Positions 12,231 through 20,931 of a stretch of DNA of 64,000 bases are shown here, piece by piece. Every line of letters begins with the position of its first letter. Position 1 is the stretch's first letter. The stretch is from the NCBI RefSeq assembly GCF_947507565.1, contig NC_089177.1, positions 2,170,001 through 2,234,000 of the forward strand, in the 5' to 3' direction. This DNA is from Oscarella lobularis (taxonomy: Eukaryota > Porifera > Homoscleromorpha > Homosclerophorida > Oscarellidae). The translations under genes and the position numbers were made by a program. The notes beneath the pieces are model-generated. The model ran no database searches, was not told the origin of the DNA, and saw nothing but the letters and a program-made list of their open reading frames with translations.

Positions 12231-15149
12231 CTAAATATGAAACTTTACTTTCCACTCCTTAATCTCGTTTTCCATGATTTTTTTCCTATGCAATGCCGCC
12301 GCCGCATCGGTTCTCGATCCAGCGCGCACGAGCTGAGCCGCCAGCGCCTGTTCCTCTGCCACTTTCCCCGCCAATCGTTTCACGTACGAAGCGATATACG
12401 CCTTTCCGCCTCGCTTCATCTCCGTCTGAATGCTCGACAACTTCTCCCTGCATTCGCGCACCCGATGATCGTACACCTTCGGCGGTTTTTGTCGATGCGA
12501 TTTCATCTGCGCTATAGTCTTTTCTGCCGACTGCAATTCCGCTTGAACGACGCGAAAGCTCATGATGCTGCTGATCGTCGGCCCAATCGACGTCGTCTCC
12601 GACTCAGGAGACGATTCTCGTCTCGGCGACGGACTTCGCCGATGCAGCGACGCCGACGAAGGCGGATGATCGATGACGAGCCAACGTTCGTTGACGATGT
12701 TGACGTCGTCGCCTTGAAGCGGCTGTCGCAATCGAACGCGAATCTCCAATTTTCCGCCGACTAGTTTCCGATTCGCCGTCAAATCGGCGCACTCGTGCAC
12801 TTCGCACTTCGTCTCGAGCGCTTCGATGCGAATAGCGACTTCGCCGAGCGACTGATCGCCGCGAAATAGACTCCAACTGCGACTGTGCCACAACTCGGCG
12901 CGAACGGGACGACGCTTGAGCGCTCGTCCGAACGCACGCTGTTTACGATCGATCGGAAACTTCATTGAGTGTTCGTACGTCGGATTGTCCGTTCCCTTGA
13001 TGACGGATGTTTTCGCTGAAGGCGAATCCTCCTGCGGATACGGAAACTCGACGGTCACGTAGGTATCGAAATCTTTCGCTTCGACTTTTTTCGGCAGCGG
13101 CAAATTGATGCCACGAACGACGACGACTTCGACTTCGGATTCGCTCAGTTCCGGAAAGACGTTGAGCTTGGAAAAGGCTCGATCTTCGTAGTGAAATTGC
13201 GGCACGGGTTTCTGATACGAAAGCGCGTTCTTGACGGCGTCCAAGTCGCGCTGCGACGAGCGAACCATATTGCGATACTCCGCCGCCTCTTTCAGATGAC
13301 CCGTTCCGTTGTAGTAGAGCTCCATTCGTTTGGCCAAGTCGACTTGCTTGGACAACGTCGACTCGAGACGAGCCAACGTTTCGTCATCGGCTTCCGTTCT
13401 CTCTACGTTTATCTTGGGTGCCGCTGCTTCGACTGCCGGCGGCTGCGGCGACGGCGAAAGAGATGGCATTTGAGACATGTCGACCTTGATTCCACCTCGA
13501 GCTGCTTCAATCATCTGATCCATGCTTTTTGCCTGAAAGAAAATTTTCTTCGCCAGGTCGACGTTGCCGTCGTGCTTCGCTTGGAGAGCCGCTTTCTTCA
13601 GCTCGGTCTGGCGATGAACGAGACGATCGAGCTGCTCGTCGTTGGTCGATCGCGGAGCGGGGAACGTTTGTAGTGTCGCCGGACGCGGCGACGTTTGCAC
13701 GAGACGCGATGACTCGATGGACGGAGCACTAGCTGTCAGCGCTCCAGCCAACGGCGATTGATGCGACAGAGGCAACGGCGGAAAACCGGGCGGCGCGGGC
13801 AACTCGTCGTACGCGTACGATTTCTTGGACTTGCACGCTTGGATCGCTTCTTTGTACTGGCCGACTATTCGATTCATCCGACGAACCTTACCCGATTGCC
13901 CGTCGTTTTTGGCCAACTCGACTGCGGACTGATACTTGGCTAATCGCTGCTCGAGCCCTTCTAAAAGCGAGGTGGGTTTTGACGGAATTTCTTGAGGAAC
14001 AGGAGAAGGAGACGGAGAGGGAGACGGCGCCGGTACCGATTCAGAATCAGGCGCCATTTCGTTGAGCTTCTGAAGAGTAAGCTGCGATTTAGCTGACGTT
14101 TTGAATCCTGGAGGAGCTGATGGTATCTGAGACAAATCGACTTCTTCTTCTTTCTGTATCGACGCAACCGTCTGTTCGAAGTACTTGGCCTTCTTCATGA
14201 ATTCGACGGCGGCTCCCTTGTCGCCTCCCTTCTTTGCTTGAATTGCCGCCGATCTGTACTGCGTCAACCGCTCGTGAAGAAGAGAAAGAACGGCTTTGAT
14301 AAGATCGTCCGCGTCTCCTTCGTCAGACGGCTCCGGATTGCTCACAACTACAACAGGTTGTGCCGTCATTGCATCCGAACGCGGAGTCGGCACAGGTCTC
14401 TTAGCAGCGGGAGGCGCCGGCGCCGGCTTCATCTGCTCCGGAGTCGTTGTAGATGGACGCGGAGCTGGCTTCGGTTTTTCAGCAGCAACGGGACGAGGAG
14501 CGGGCTTCGGTTTGTCCAAACCGTCTGGACTAACAGGCGGAGCGGCCGCAGGCTGCGGACGAGGATTCGACAACGGCTCTTCTTTGGACGGCACATGGAC
14601 TGGCGGCGGCACCTCCGCTTCGTCGACGTGCTGGCCTTTTTGTGCCGCCTTGAGCAGCTCCTCGCACGTCTTCAGACTTCGACTAAATCGACGAATTTTC
14701 GATTTGTCGCCGTCGGCGTTCGCTCGAGCAACGGCACGTTCGTAGAGCGACTTCCTCTCCTCTATCAGTTTGACGATGCCGGCGTTCGGCGAACGGGGTG
14801 TGGACTCGCTTGTTGGCATGGGAACGGCATCGGGAGCCTCGCCTCCCGTCAGATCGGCGAGTTCCGATAAAAGATCGTCGTCTTCGTCCACATCCGACAT
14901 GTCGTCTTCGTCGACGTCTCTCAGACCCTCTTCTGCCATCGCCTGTATTTCTGCTAGACTGACGTCCTTCTTTGCTTGTTTCTTTTTCGATTGTTGGGCT
15001 GGGTTTCCTGTTAGAGCCAACAACTCGGCTTCCAAGTCGTCGTCGTCGGCGTCGGCGTCCATATCGAAGCCGAACATCGCGTTTAGATCTTTCTTCTTCG
15101 TTCGCTTCTCCTCGGAAGGGTTAGAATTGCCCTTTTTGCTTCGGAACAT
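12231..15149 (-). CDS. CC2D1: CC2D1/Lgd protein with four DM14 repeats and a C2 domain
   Basis: One intronless frame reads from MFRSKKGNSN (ATG at 15149) to a stop at 12231; an upstream in-frame ATG at 15176 would add nine residues but fits the family less well. The N-terminus has LNAMFGFDMD and two acidic helices (LLALTG, LLSELADLTG) typical of CC2D1. Four DM14 repeats follow, each with a leucine helix and a Pro tail (for example SQIPSAPPGF, YDELPAPPGFPP, SQMPSLSPSP), separated by Pro-rich linkers. A C2 domain begins at VEVVVVRGINLPLP, and a final coiled coil precedes the end. CC2D1 and Drosophila Lgd bind ESCRT-III Snf7/CHMP4 and tune endosomal Notch sorting. At 972 residues it has family-typical length. 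It is head-to-head with the BtpA gene, with only 63 bp between start codons. Confidence 0.93.
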   Translation of the reverse strand: MFRSKKGNSNPSEEKRTKKKDLNAMFGFDMDADADDDDLEAELLALTGNPAQQSKKKQAKKDVSLAEIQAMAEEGLRDVDEDDMSDVDEDDDLLSELADLTGGEAPDAVPMPTSESTPRSPNAGIVKLIEERKSLYERAVARANADGDKSKIRRFSRSLKTCEELLKAAQKGQHVDEAEVPPPVHVPSKEEPLSNPRPQPAAAPPVSPDGLDKPKPAPRPVAAEKPKPAPRPSTTTPEQMKPAPAPPAAKRPVPTPRSDAMTAQPVVVVSNPEPSDEGDADDLIKAVLSLLHERLTQYRSAAIQAKKGGDKGAAVEFMKKAKYFEQTVASIQKEEEVDLSQIPSAPPGFKTSAKSQLTLQKLNEMAPDSESVPAPSPSPSPSPVPQEIPSKPTSLLEGLEQRLAKYQSAVELAKNDGQSGKVRRMNRIVGQYKEAIQACKSKKSYAYDELPAPPGFPPLPLSHQSPLAGALTASAPSIESSRLVQTSPRPATLQTFPAPRSTNDEQLDRLVHRQTELKKAALQAKHDGNVDLAKKIFFQAKSMDQMIEAARGGIKVDMSQMPSLSPSPQPPAVEAAAPKINVERTEADDETLARLESTLSKQVDLAKRMELYYNGTGHLKEAAEYRNMVRSSQRDLDAVKNALSYQKPVPQFHYEDRAFSKLNVFPELSESEVEVVVVRGINLPLPKKVEAKDFDTYVTVEFPYPQEDSPSAKTSVIKGTDNPTYEHSMKFPIDRKQRAFGRALKRRPVRAELWHSRSWSLFRGDQSLGEVAIRIEALETKCEVHECADLTANRKLVGGKLEIRVRLRQPLQGDDVNIVNERWLVIDHPPSSASLHRRSPSPRRESSPESETTSIGPTISSIMSFRVVQAELQSAEKTIAQMKSHRQKPPKVYDHRVRECREKLSSIQTEMKRGGKAYIASYVKRLAGKVAEEQALAAQLVRAGSRTDAAAALHRKKIMENEIKEWKVKFHI

Positions 15150-15212
15150 GTCTGCGCAGAAGTGCGTAATGCGCATTCGACGCGTGTCACGTCACGGTAC
15201 AGTACGCTTCTT

Positions 15213-16182
15213 ATGTCGAATTTGAGTGCTGCTGCACGATTTGCCAACGTGTTTGGTCGTGCTAGACGCGCTGCCATTGGAATGATTCACGTAGAAGCAC
15301 TTCCAGGTTACTAAACTGAAGGTAATGCTTAGGTCACTTCAGTTGTGCTGCAGGATCTCCAAAACATCGTCTCCCTGTTTCAGCAATAGTAGAGAAGGCT
15401 GTAAACGAGGCAAAAATATACAAAGAATGCGGACTGGTAAAGTGACTTCGTAACCGTTCAAAAAACGTTCACCCCCATCTTTCACAGCATGGTTTACTGA
15501 TAGAAAACATGCACGACGTTCCTTACTTGAATAGCGAAGTCGGTCCCGAGGTGGTCGCTTGCATGACAGCCGTCTGCCAGAGAGTCAAGCAAGAGTCGAA
15601 AATGCCATGTGGCATTCAGATTTTAGCTGGAGCAAATAGTGCGGCATTGGCAGTTGCCAAGGCAGCGCAAATGGACTTTATTCGAGCAGAAGGCTTCGTC
15701 TTTGCTCACGTTGCCGACGAAGGAATTATAAGTTCATGTGCCGGCGAGCTGATGAGATACAGGAAGATCATTGAAGGAGAGGACATAATGGTATTCACTG
15801 ATGTCAAGAAGAAACACAGGTAGAATCTTCGAGCAAAACGGACTAAAATGTCAATTATTATTTATGTAGTTCCCATGCGTTGACTAGTGACGTAAACATA
15901 ACTGAGACAGCTCAGGCAGCTGAAATGTTTCTCAGCGATGGAGTAATTATTACAGGAAGTACAACGGGATTACCAGCAAGCAATGAAGACGTTTCAACAG
16001 TGCTGAAGTCAGTCAATATACCCGTTCTTCTTGGATCAGGGGTCACGCCAGCCAACGTGCTCAGCTATCCCAGTCAACTGCACGGCATGATTATCGGCTC
16101 ATACTTCAAGAAGAACGGATGCTGGCAAAATGACGTCGATCGCGAACGCGTGAGCGAATTCATGAATAAAATTGAGCGGTGA
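15213..16182 (+). CDS. BtpA/SgcQ-family TIM-barrel-like protein
   Basis: Four exons. Exon 1 gives MSNLSAAARF and IGMIHVEALPG, the conserved start of BtpA proteins. Exon 2 starts at 15351 (SPKHRLPVSAIVEKAV), exon 3 at 15487 (HGLLIENMHDVPY, GIQILAGANSAALAVAKA, FIRAEGFVFAHVADEG), and exon 4 near 15871 (LSDGVIITGSTTG, PVLLGSGVTPANV, MIIGSYFKKNG). The stop is at 16180-16182. About 275 residues, full length. The fold predicted for the family is a phosphate-binding TIM barrel. The name comes from a cyanobacterial photosystem I biogenesis factor, and the animal function is not established. It shares a 63-bp promoter interval with CC2D1 and converges on TP53INP. Confidence 0.85.
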
Positions 16183-16271
16183 GAAGCCAACTGCAAACAA
16201 TATATTCGGATAAATACTCAAGAAACATCTTAGGAGGTAAACTTAATTAAAAATGTACATTCGAAGAAAGT

Positions 16272-16988
16272 TCAGTAAGACTTGCGAGGGCACACGATCT
16301 TCTGTCGAACGACTTTCTTCTGCTTCGAACTCGACCATCGTTGATGAACCAAATTGCCCAGCTTCGACGCCGCGCGGACTTTCTTCGCTTGGCAACAACG
16401 CGTGGGTGCGGCATCCGTCTTCCTGACGTTCCTGTTGCTTGGCACGGCGCCGAGAGCGTGGGCGAGACGCGCGCGCGCGACGCGTCGCTCGTCGTGATCG
16501 GATCGCGAGAGACGCGCCGCGGACGTCGAGCGACGACGAACGACGGGCGCGCGCATCACGTAGACCGACATGCTCGGATGTTCGATGAGAAGATTCTCCA
16601 TGTCGGTCGATTCGACGACGTTCGTTCCCGTCGTCGTTTCGGCGCGACGAAAGCATTCGGGCGGCGCGACGACCCAGCCGTTGTCTTCCTCGTCGTCTAG
16701 GAAAAAGAGCGGATTCCTTTATTACGCCACAATAAAGAAAAAGGCGTGGTTCTTTTGCACTTCGATACCCGATTCCTTTCTTTGCCAAGTGTCGACGACC
16801 ACCCATTCTTCGTCGTCGCCGCGTCTCCCCTTCGTTTTGGTACTATCCGTCACGACGATAAAATCGTCTTCTGTGGTTTCCGTGAGATCGATGGTGTCAT
16901 CTTCTCGCTTCCTCTGAGTCTCTACTGGATCCAGGCTCGTCGACGTCTCTCCTGGACCCAGTAGATAGTCGATTATGCCCCCGAGCAT
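16272..16988 (-). CDS. TP53INP: TP53INP1/2 (DOR)-type autophagy and nuclear co-regulator
   Basis: Two exons: 16988-16769 (starts MLGGIIDYLLGPGE) and 16696-16272, joined by a 72-nt intron; the predicted protein is 214 residues, as in the vertebrate family (about 220-240). Exon 1 is acidic and contains DDEEWVVVDTW, matching the family LIR-bearing segment that binds ATG8 proteins (W-x-x-V core). Exon 2 has NGWVVAPPECF, then MENLLIEHPSMSVYV, almost identical to the second conserved box of TP53INP2. A basic Arg-rich region follows (DHDERRVARARLAHALG). Vertebrate members shuttle between nucleus and autophagosomes. I chose ATG 16988 over an upstream in-frame one at 17075 because the family starts just before this hydrophobic segment. 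Identification is strong because both boxes and the spacing are kept. Confidence 0.9.
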
Positions 16989-17071
16989 CGTATCATGAGC
17001 TCCACTTCTGTGGCGTCCGTTCAACTGTGAAATGCGCGGACGAATCGACGTTTTTGAATCGCTTCCAGCGA

Positions 17072-17256
17072 TCACGTGAGGTGAGCGTGAAGAGCGCGTG
17101 TGTTACATCACACATCTCACGTGCCATAGACCTGACTTATTTTTGTGAGATCCGCGAGGAAGCCGAAAGGAGGGAGCGCGGATAAGATACATGTACAGAG
17201 AATATACCATTACTGCTGCGGCCTACTGCTGCACGTAAGAAATCTTTGTCACGTGA
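17072..17256. promoter_or_regulatory. Three CACGTG boxes between TP53INP and cyclin E
   Basis: TCACGTGA occurs at 17072-17079 and 17249-17256, and TCACGTGC at 17117-17124, all within the 423 bp between the divergent start codons of TP53INP and cyclin E. These palindromes fit bHLH-zip factors (MYC/MAX, USF, MITF/TFE). GTCACGTGA at 17248-17256 resembles the TFEB CLEAR element. Which gene they control cannot be told from sequence. Confidence 0.5.
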
Positions 17257-17411
17257 GACATCTATGCGCGTCCGGGTTGGTCGTCCGGGATAGACAATTT
17301 TATACGGGACTACAGAAGTAGCTCGGCGGGCTGATTTCGCGGTATTTCTTTGACAGACGGCGCTCCAGCTGAGACCCAGGAGCGTGTCTACACCCAACCG
17401 CCGCACTCACA

Positions 17412-19072
17412 ATGTCAAAACAGCAATCGAAGCCAGAAACGAGGGCAGCGAAAGCAGCGAAACGAAAACGCAGCGACGTCTCGCCGTCGAGGAGCGAAAT
17501 CCCGGGACGGGACCCCGTTCTCGCCCTACCACCACATCGCGCCTCGTACGCAACGAAACGAAGAACGTCGACGACTCGAAAACGACAGCAGGAAGCGCAC
17601 GACGACGATTCGTCAACGGTAAACAGCGAAAGAAAGCAAAAAAAAAGAAAATGGCGACCACTTTTCTCTTCGTCGCTTCGCAGATTCTTCGAGCGGGCGA
17701 ATCCTCGACGAGCTTCGTCGCTGATCTTCGTCGTCCGCTGGCGGAGATCGACGATGCGGAATCGTTTCTACGGGCCCCGTCCGCTCCCCTCGTCGCCGCG
17801 GCGGGGGCGCGGTCGGATTTGTCAATGAACGCCGGTTGGATTCTGCGCCAGCACATAGGAGATCGACGCGGACCGCTGCCGCCGTTCAGCTGGACCGATT
17901 CGGACGATTTATGGCAATACGCGTTGAGCAAGGACGCGATCTATCGGAAGGACGAGTTTTATTTGAAGAGGAATCATCCGCGTTTGACGTCACGTATGCG
18001 GGCGATTTTATTTGAGTGGCTCATTGAGGTTTGTGACGTCAGTTTGTATTATTTTCATTAAAAAAATTGGATTTTTTCTACAGGTTTGCGACGTTTTTGA
18101 GATGCATCGCGAAACGTTTTATTTGGCGGCCGAATACTGCGATCGGTTTTTGACGCAGACCTGTTCCTATGGGGACGGGCAGTTGCAATTGATTGGTGTC
18201 ACCAGTCTTTTCATTGCAGCGAAAGTCGAAGAAATTTATCCTCCTAAAATAATCGATTTTGCTGACGTCACCGACGGAGCTTGTACGACGAAACAAATCG
18301 AGGAAATGGAGCTCTTGCAATTGCAGGTGTCGCCGAGTGGATAGAGGGATGCAAATGTGTGTTGAGCATGTTTTTTTGGTAGACTTTAGATTGGATGTTG
18401 AGTCCTATTACACCCAATTCTTGGCTGAGCGTCTTCTTGCAATTGGCCAATGTGAAATCGATGAAAACGCCGTCGGAGAATTTTCTAACCCCGGCTTATT
18501 CCCAACAAGACTTCATCAAAGCGATTCAGGTAGCGAGGAAAAAAATGACCGCCACAGAACGCTTGAGAGTGAATTTGTACTAGTTAATGGATCTCTGCAT
18601 GATGGATATTGGATCATTGCGGTTTCCTAATAGCGTCCTGGCAGCGTCGTCCATGTGTCTAATGCTCCGCGACGATTTTAGCTGGGAAACGACAGGTAAG
18701 GCACTCACACGCGGATAGTCTCTATCTCTATCTCTGTTTTCATTTAGGCCAGTCGTGGGAGAGGGTGTGCGAGTGCGTTCAGTGGATGCGACCTTTCTTC
18801 CTTGCTATTCGAAGAGGAACCGTTTCGCCCATCCTGAGGTGCACTACCAAAGTAGCAAAAGACCAGAGACACGTGATACAGTCACACTTCAACATATTCA
18901 AACTTCTTGTGAGTTAGCAAACTACGTAATATGCTACTTAGCTATGTACGCGCGCTTCTTTCAGGATGAGGTAAAGTCAACACGCCAAGCAATTCAAACA
19001 GGTAACTTGATGAATGCTGAACCAGCAACCCTAACACCGCCAGGCAGTGCCGAAAAACAGACACTTACGTAG
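17412..19072 (+). CDS. CCNE: Cyclin E
   Basis: Exon 1 (17412-17618) encodes a basic tail (KRKRSDVSPSRS) and joins in frame to exon 2 at 17684. The cyclin box runs through exon 2 and the next exons: MRAILFEWLIEVCDVFEMHR, ETFYLAAEYCDRFL, LQLIGVTSLFIAAKVEEIYP and VTDGACTTKQIEEMELLQL. This matches cyclin E rather than A or B (cyclin E has VTDGACSGDEI). The second cyclin fold follows (MLSPITPNSWLSVFLQL, LMDLCMMDIGSLRFPNSVLA, WERVCECVQWMRPF). The C-terminus has TLTPPGS just before the stop, equivalent to the LLTPPQS Cdc4/Fbw7 phosphodegron of human cyclin E1. Role: CDK2 partner at G1/S. An overlapping frame from 17384 is the intron-retained alternative. The gene converges with ASZ1, with 154 bp between stop codons. 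Confidence 0.92.
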
Positions 19073-19226
19073 GATCAGATTTATGACTTTGGATGCTCTT
19101 TTTTTGCATCAGTCACTGTCGCCGTAAAATTGGAGGGAAACTGACAGAGGTTTAAACAGAAAAAACCCAACGCAGCATTGTTTATGATATCCTTGACAGA
19201 CAGTAGGCAAGCAACTCTTAGTCTAT

Positions 19227-20636
19227 CTAATCAAGTTTGTCACGAAATTTTAGCAAGAGAAGCCCTCCCAAAATGCCAGCTGCGGCAGAAAACAAAATTC
19301 CTACTCTAAAAGGAGACACTCGTCGTGGGACTGGAACCTTTTTCTTTTGAGTTGCAGTCTCGCTTCGCCCACAAGCCTTTTCCACTTCGTTCACGGAGAC
19401 TTTTAATTCGTCAACGACGGTGCGTACCCCATCCACCGCTTTCAGAAAATCTTCTGTGAATGGTTTCTTTGCCGGAAGCTGTCTGATCACGTAGCAAATG
19501 CTGCTATTCAGATATCCGGCGTGTTTGGCCACGTTTTCCAGGATGAGCTGCGCTTCGTTTAGCCCAATTGTCGCCGTAAGCTGCTCGTCGAGATTCGAGG
19601 CATCCCATTCTTTAGCATGCACCTGCTTGATCCCATTGATTAATTTCTGTCTCACGCCAACTTCCGCTATTCCCATCTTTTCCAAGTCCGATTCAGCGAG
19701 TCTCAACGCCGAGGAAAAGCCAATCTGGTGCTGATGGAAGACCGAAATGAGATGGCCGAGATCAAGACTGCAGAGAAACATTTCCAAGTCCCCATACTGG
19801 ACATTGGCGCTACGTGTCACTGTGGGAGGTTTGAACGACGCCGCGGTTATTGCTTCCCGGGCTTCACCCGTCAATAACTCCATAATGCGTTCATGGCCTC
19901 CGACGTAAGCCAAATCTGCTGGCGTTTGCCCATCGAAGCATGCAATCATAGCATTAGCCTTATGCTCAATCAGACACTGCACGACTGGAGCATGACCCTG
20001 ACTCGAGGCAAATGCTAAGGGTGTCCACCCCCTGACGTCCTGCCTGTTGGGACCCGCTCCCTCTTTCAGCAAATATTCCACCACGCCCACTCTGCCTTCG
20101 CGTGACGCGTACATGAGCGCTGTCATGCGAGAGCGATCGTGGGCGTGTACGAGCGCGCCGTTCTCGACGAGATAGCGTACGCATTCCAAACTGCGTTCGG
20201 CGCTTCCGCCGCGTGCCGAGCACGCTGCCATGAGAGGCGTGTAGAGATCCTTCTCGAAATTGGGATCGGCGCCCTTCGAGAGAAGATATTTCACTATGTC
20301 AGGCTGATTTGCGCTCGACGCGTGCACGAGAGCCGTCCAGCCAGTGTTCAAACGCACGTCGACGCTCGATGCATCATTTTCCACGAACTTCTTCACGGCG
20401 TCGAGGTTTCCTTTCGTTGCTGCAGTTCGATAGTCTTCGAGGGTTGGCGGACGGTCGGTTTCCTCGGGCTCTGGTGATTCGATCGTCATGATTTTGAGCG
20501 GTGTGAACGTGTTTCGGTTTGTGGAATCAACCTCGCCTTCGTTCTCCTCATAGGCGCCCAGATCGAAGTCATCGTAGTCATCGAAATCGTCGTAATCGTC
20601 GTAGTCGTTGTCATAATAACCTGCAGGCGCCGCCAT
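19227..20636 (-). CDS. ASZ1: GASZ/ASZ1: ankyrin-SAM protein of the piRNA pathway
   Basis: An intronless frame of 469 codons from MAAPAGYYDN (an upstream ATG at 20675 is also in frame). After an acidic Asp/Tyr-rich start, about five ankyrin repeats span roughly residues 65-255 (GWTALVHASSANQPDIVKYL, FEKDLYTPLMAACSARG, MTALMYASREGRVGVVEYLL). A SAM domain follows (YGDLEMFLCSLDLGHLISVF, LEKMGIAEVGVRQKL), then a linker helix region and a C-terminal membrane anchor (VGILFSAAAGILGGLLLL) with a short basic end. The order, length and the phrase FEKD..TPLMAACSA match ASZ1 closely. In mouse and fly the protein sits on mitochondria at nuage and is needed for piRNA production. The tail anchor here suits a mitochondrial location. 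Head-to-head with RECQL4, with a CACGTG at 20673-20678 between them. Confidence 0.92.
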   Translation of the reverse strand: MAAPAGYYDNDYDDYDDFDDYDDFDLGAYEENEGEVDSTNRNTFTPLKIMTIESPEPEETDRPPTLEDYRTAATKGNLDAVKKFVENDASSVDVRLNTGWTALVHASSANQPDIVKYLLSKGADPNFEKDLYTPLMAACSARGGSAERSLECVRYLVENGALVHAHDRSRMTALMYASREGRVGVVEYLLKEGAGPNRQDVRGWTPLAFASSQGHAPVVQCLIEHKANAMIACFDGQTPADLAYVGGHERIMELLTGEAREAITAASFKPPTVTRSANVQYGDLEMFLCSLDLGHLISVFHQHQIGFSSALRLAESDLEKMGIAEVGVRQKLINGIKQVHAKEWDASNLDEQLTATIGLNEAQLILENVAKHAGYLNSSICYVIRQLPAKKPFTEDFLKAVDGVRTVVDELKVSVNEVEKACGRSETATQKKKVPVPRRVSPFRVGILFSAAAGILGGLLLLKFRDKLD

Positions 20637-20931
20637 AACAAGCCTCGTGCAAATTGCGCGCGTTACTTTTGGCACGTGGACTGTCCACTAGCGTTTTGAA
20701 GGACCCTTTGGAGGTTTCATAGCCACGGAACCTCTGAATGCAGCAGTGCACATTTTGGACGAGTAGTCCGTTATCCCAAGCCTGAGGATTTCGCCGTCTT
20801 CTTGATCTTCTCGTCGTTAACGTGCGTTACGTCTACTCGTGTCTTGGCGCCTTCTTTCGATCCGGCTCCATTCCAGTGTTTTGGATAGCTGTTTGGTGAA
20901 AATTCGAGTCAATCGAAGTACAGTTACAGTA

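Noticed and set aside
16243-16806. Minus-strand frame of 187 codons overlapping TP53INP
   Set aside because: Different frame from the one with ENLLIEHPSMSVYV; Arg/Ser-rich shadow.
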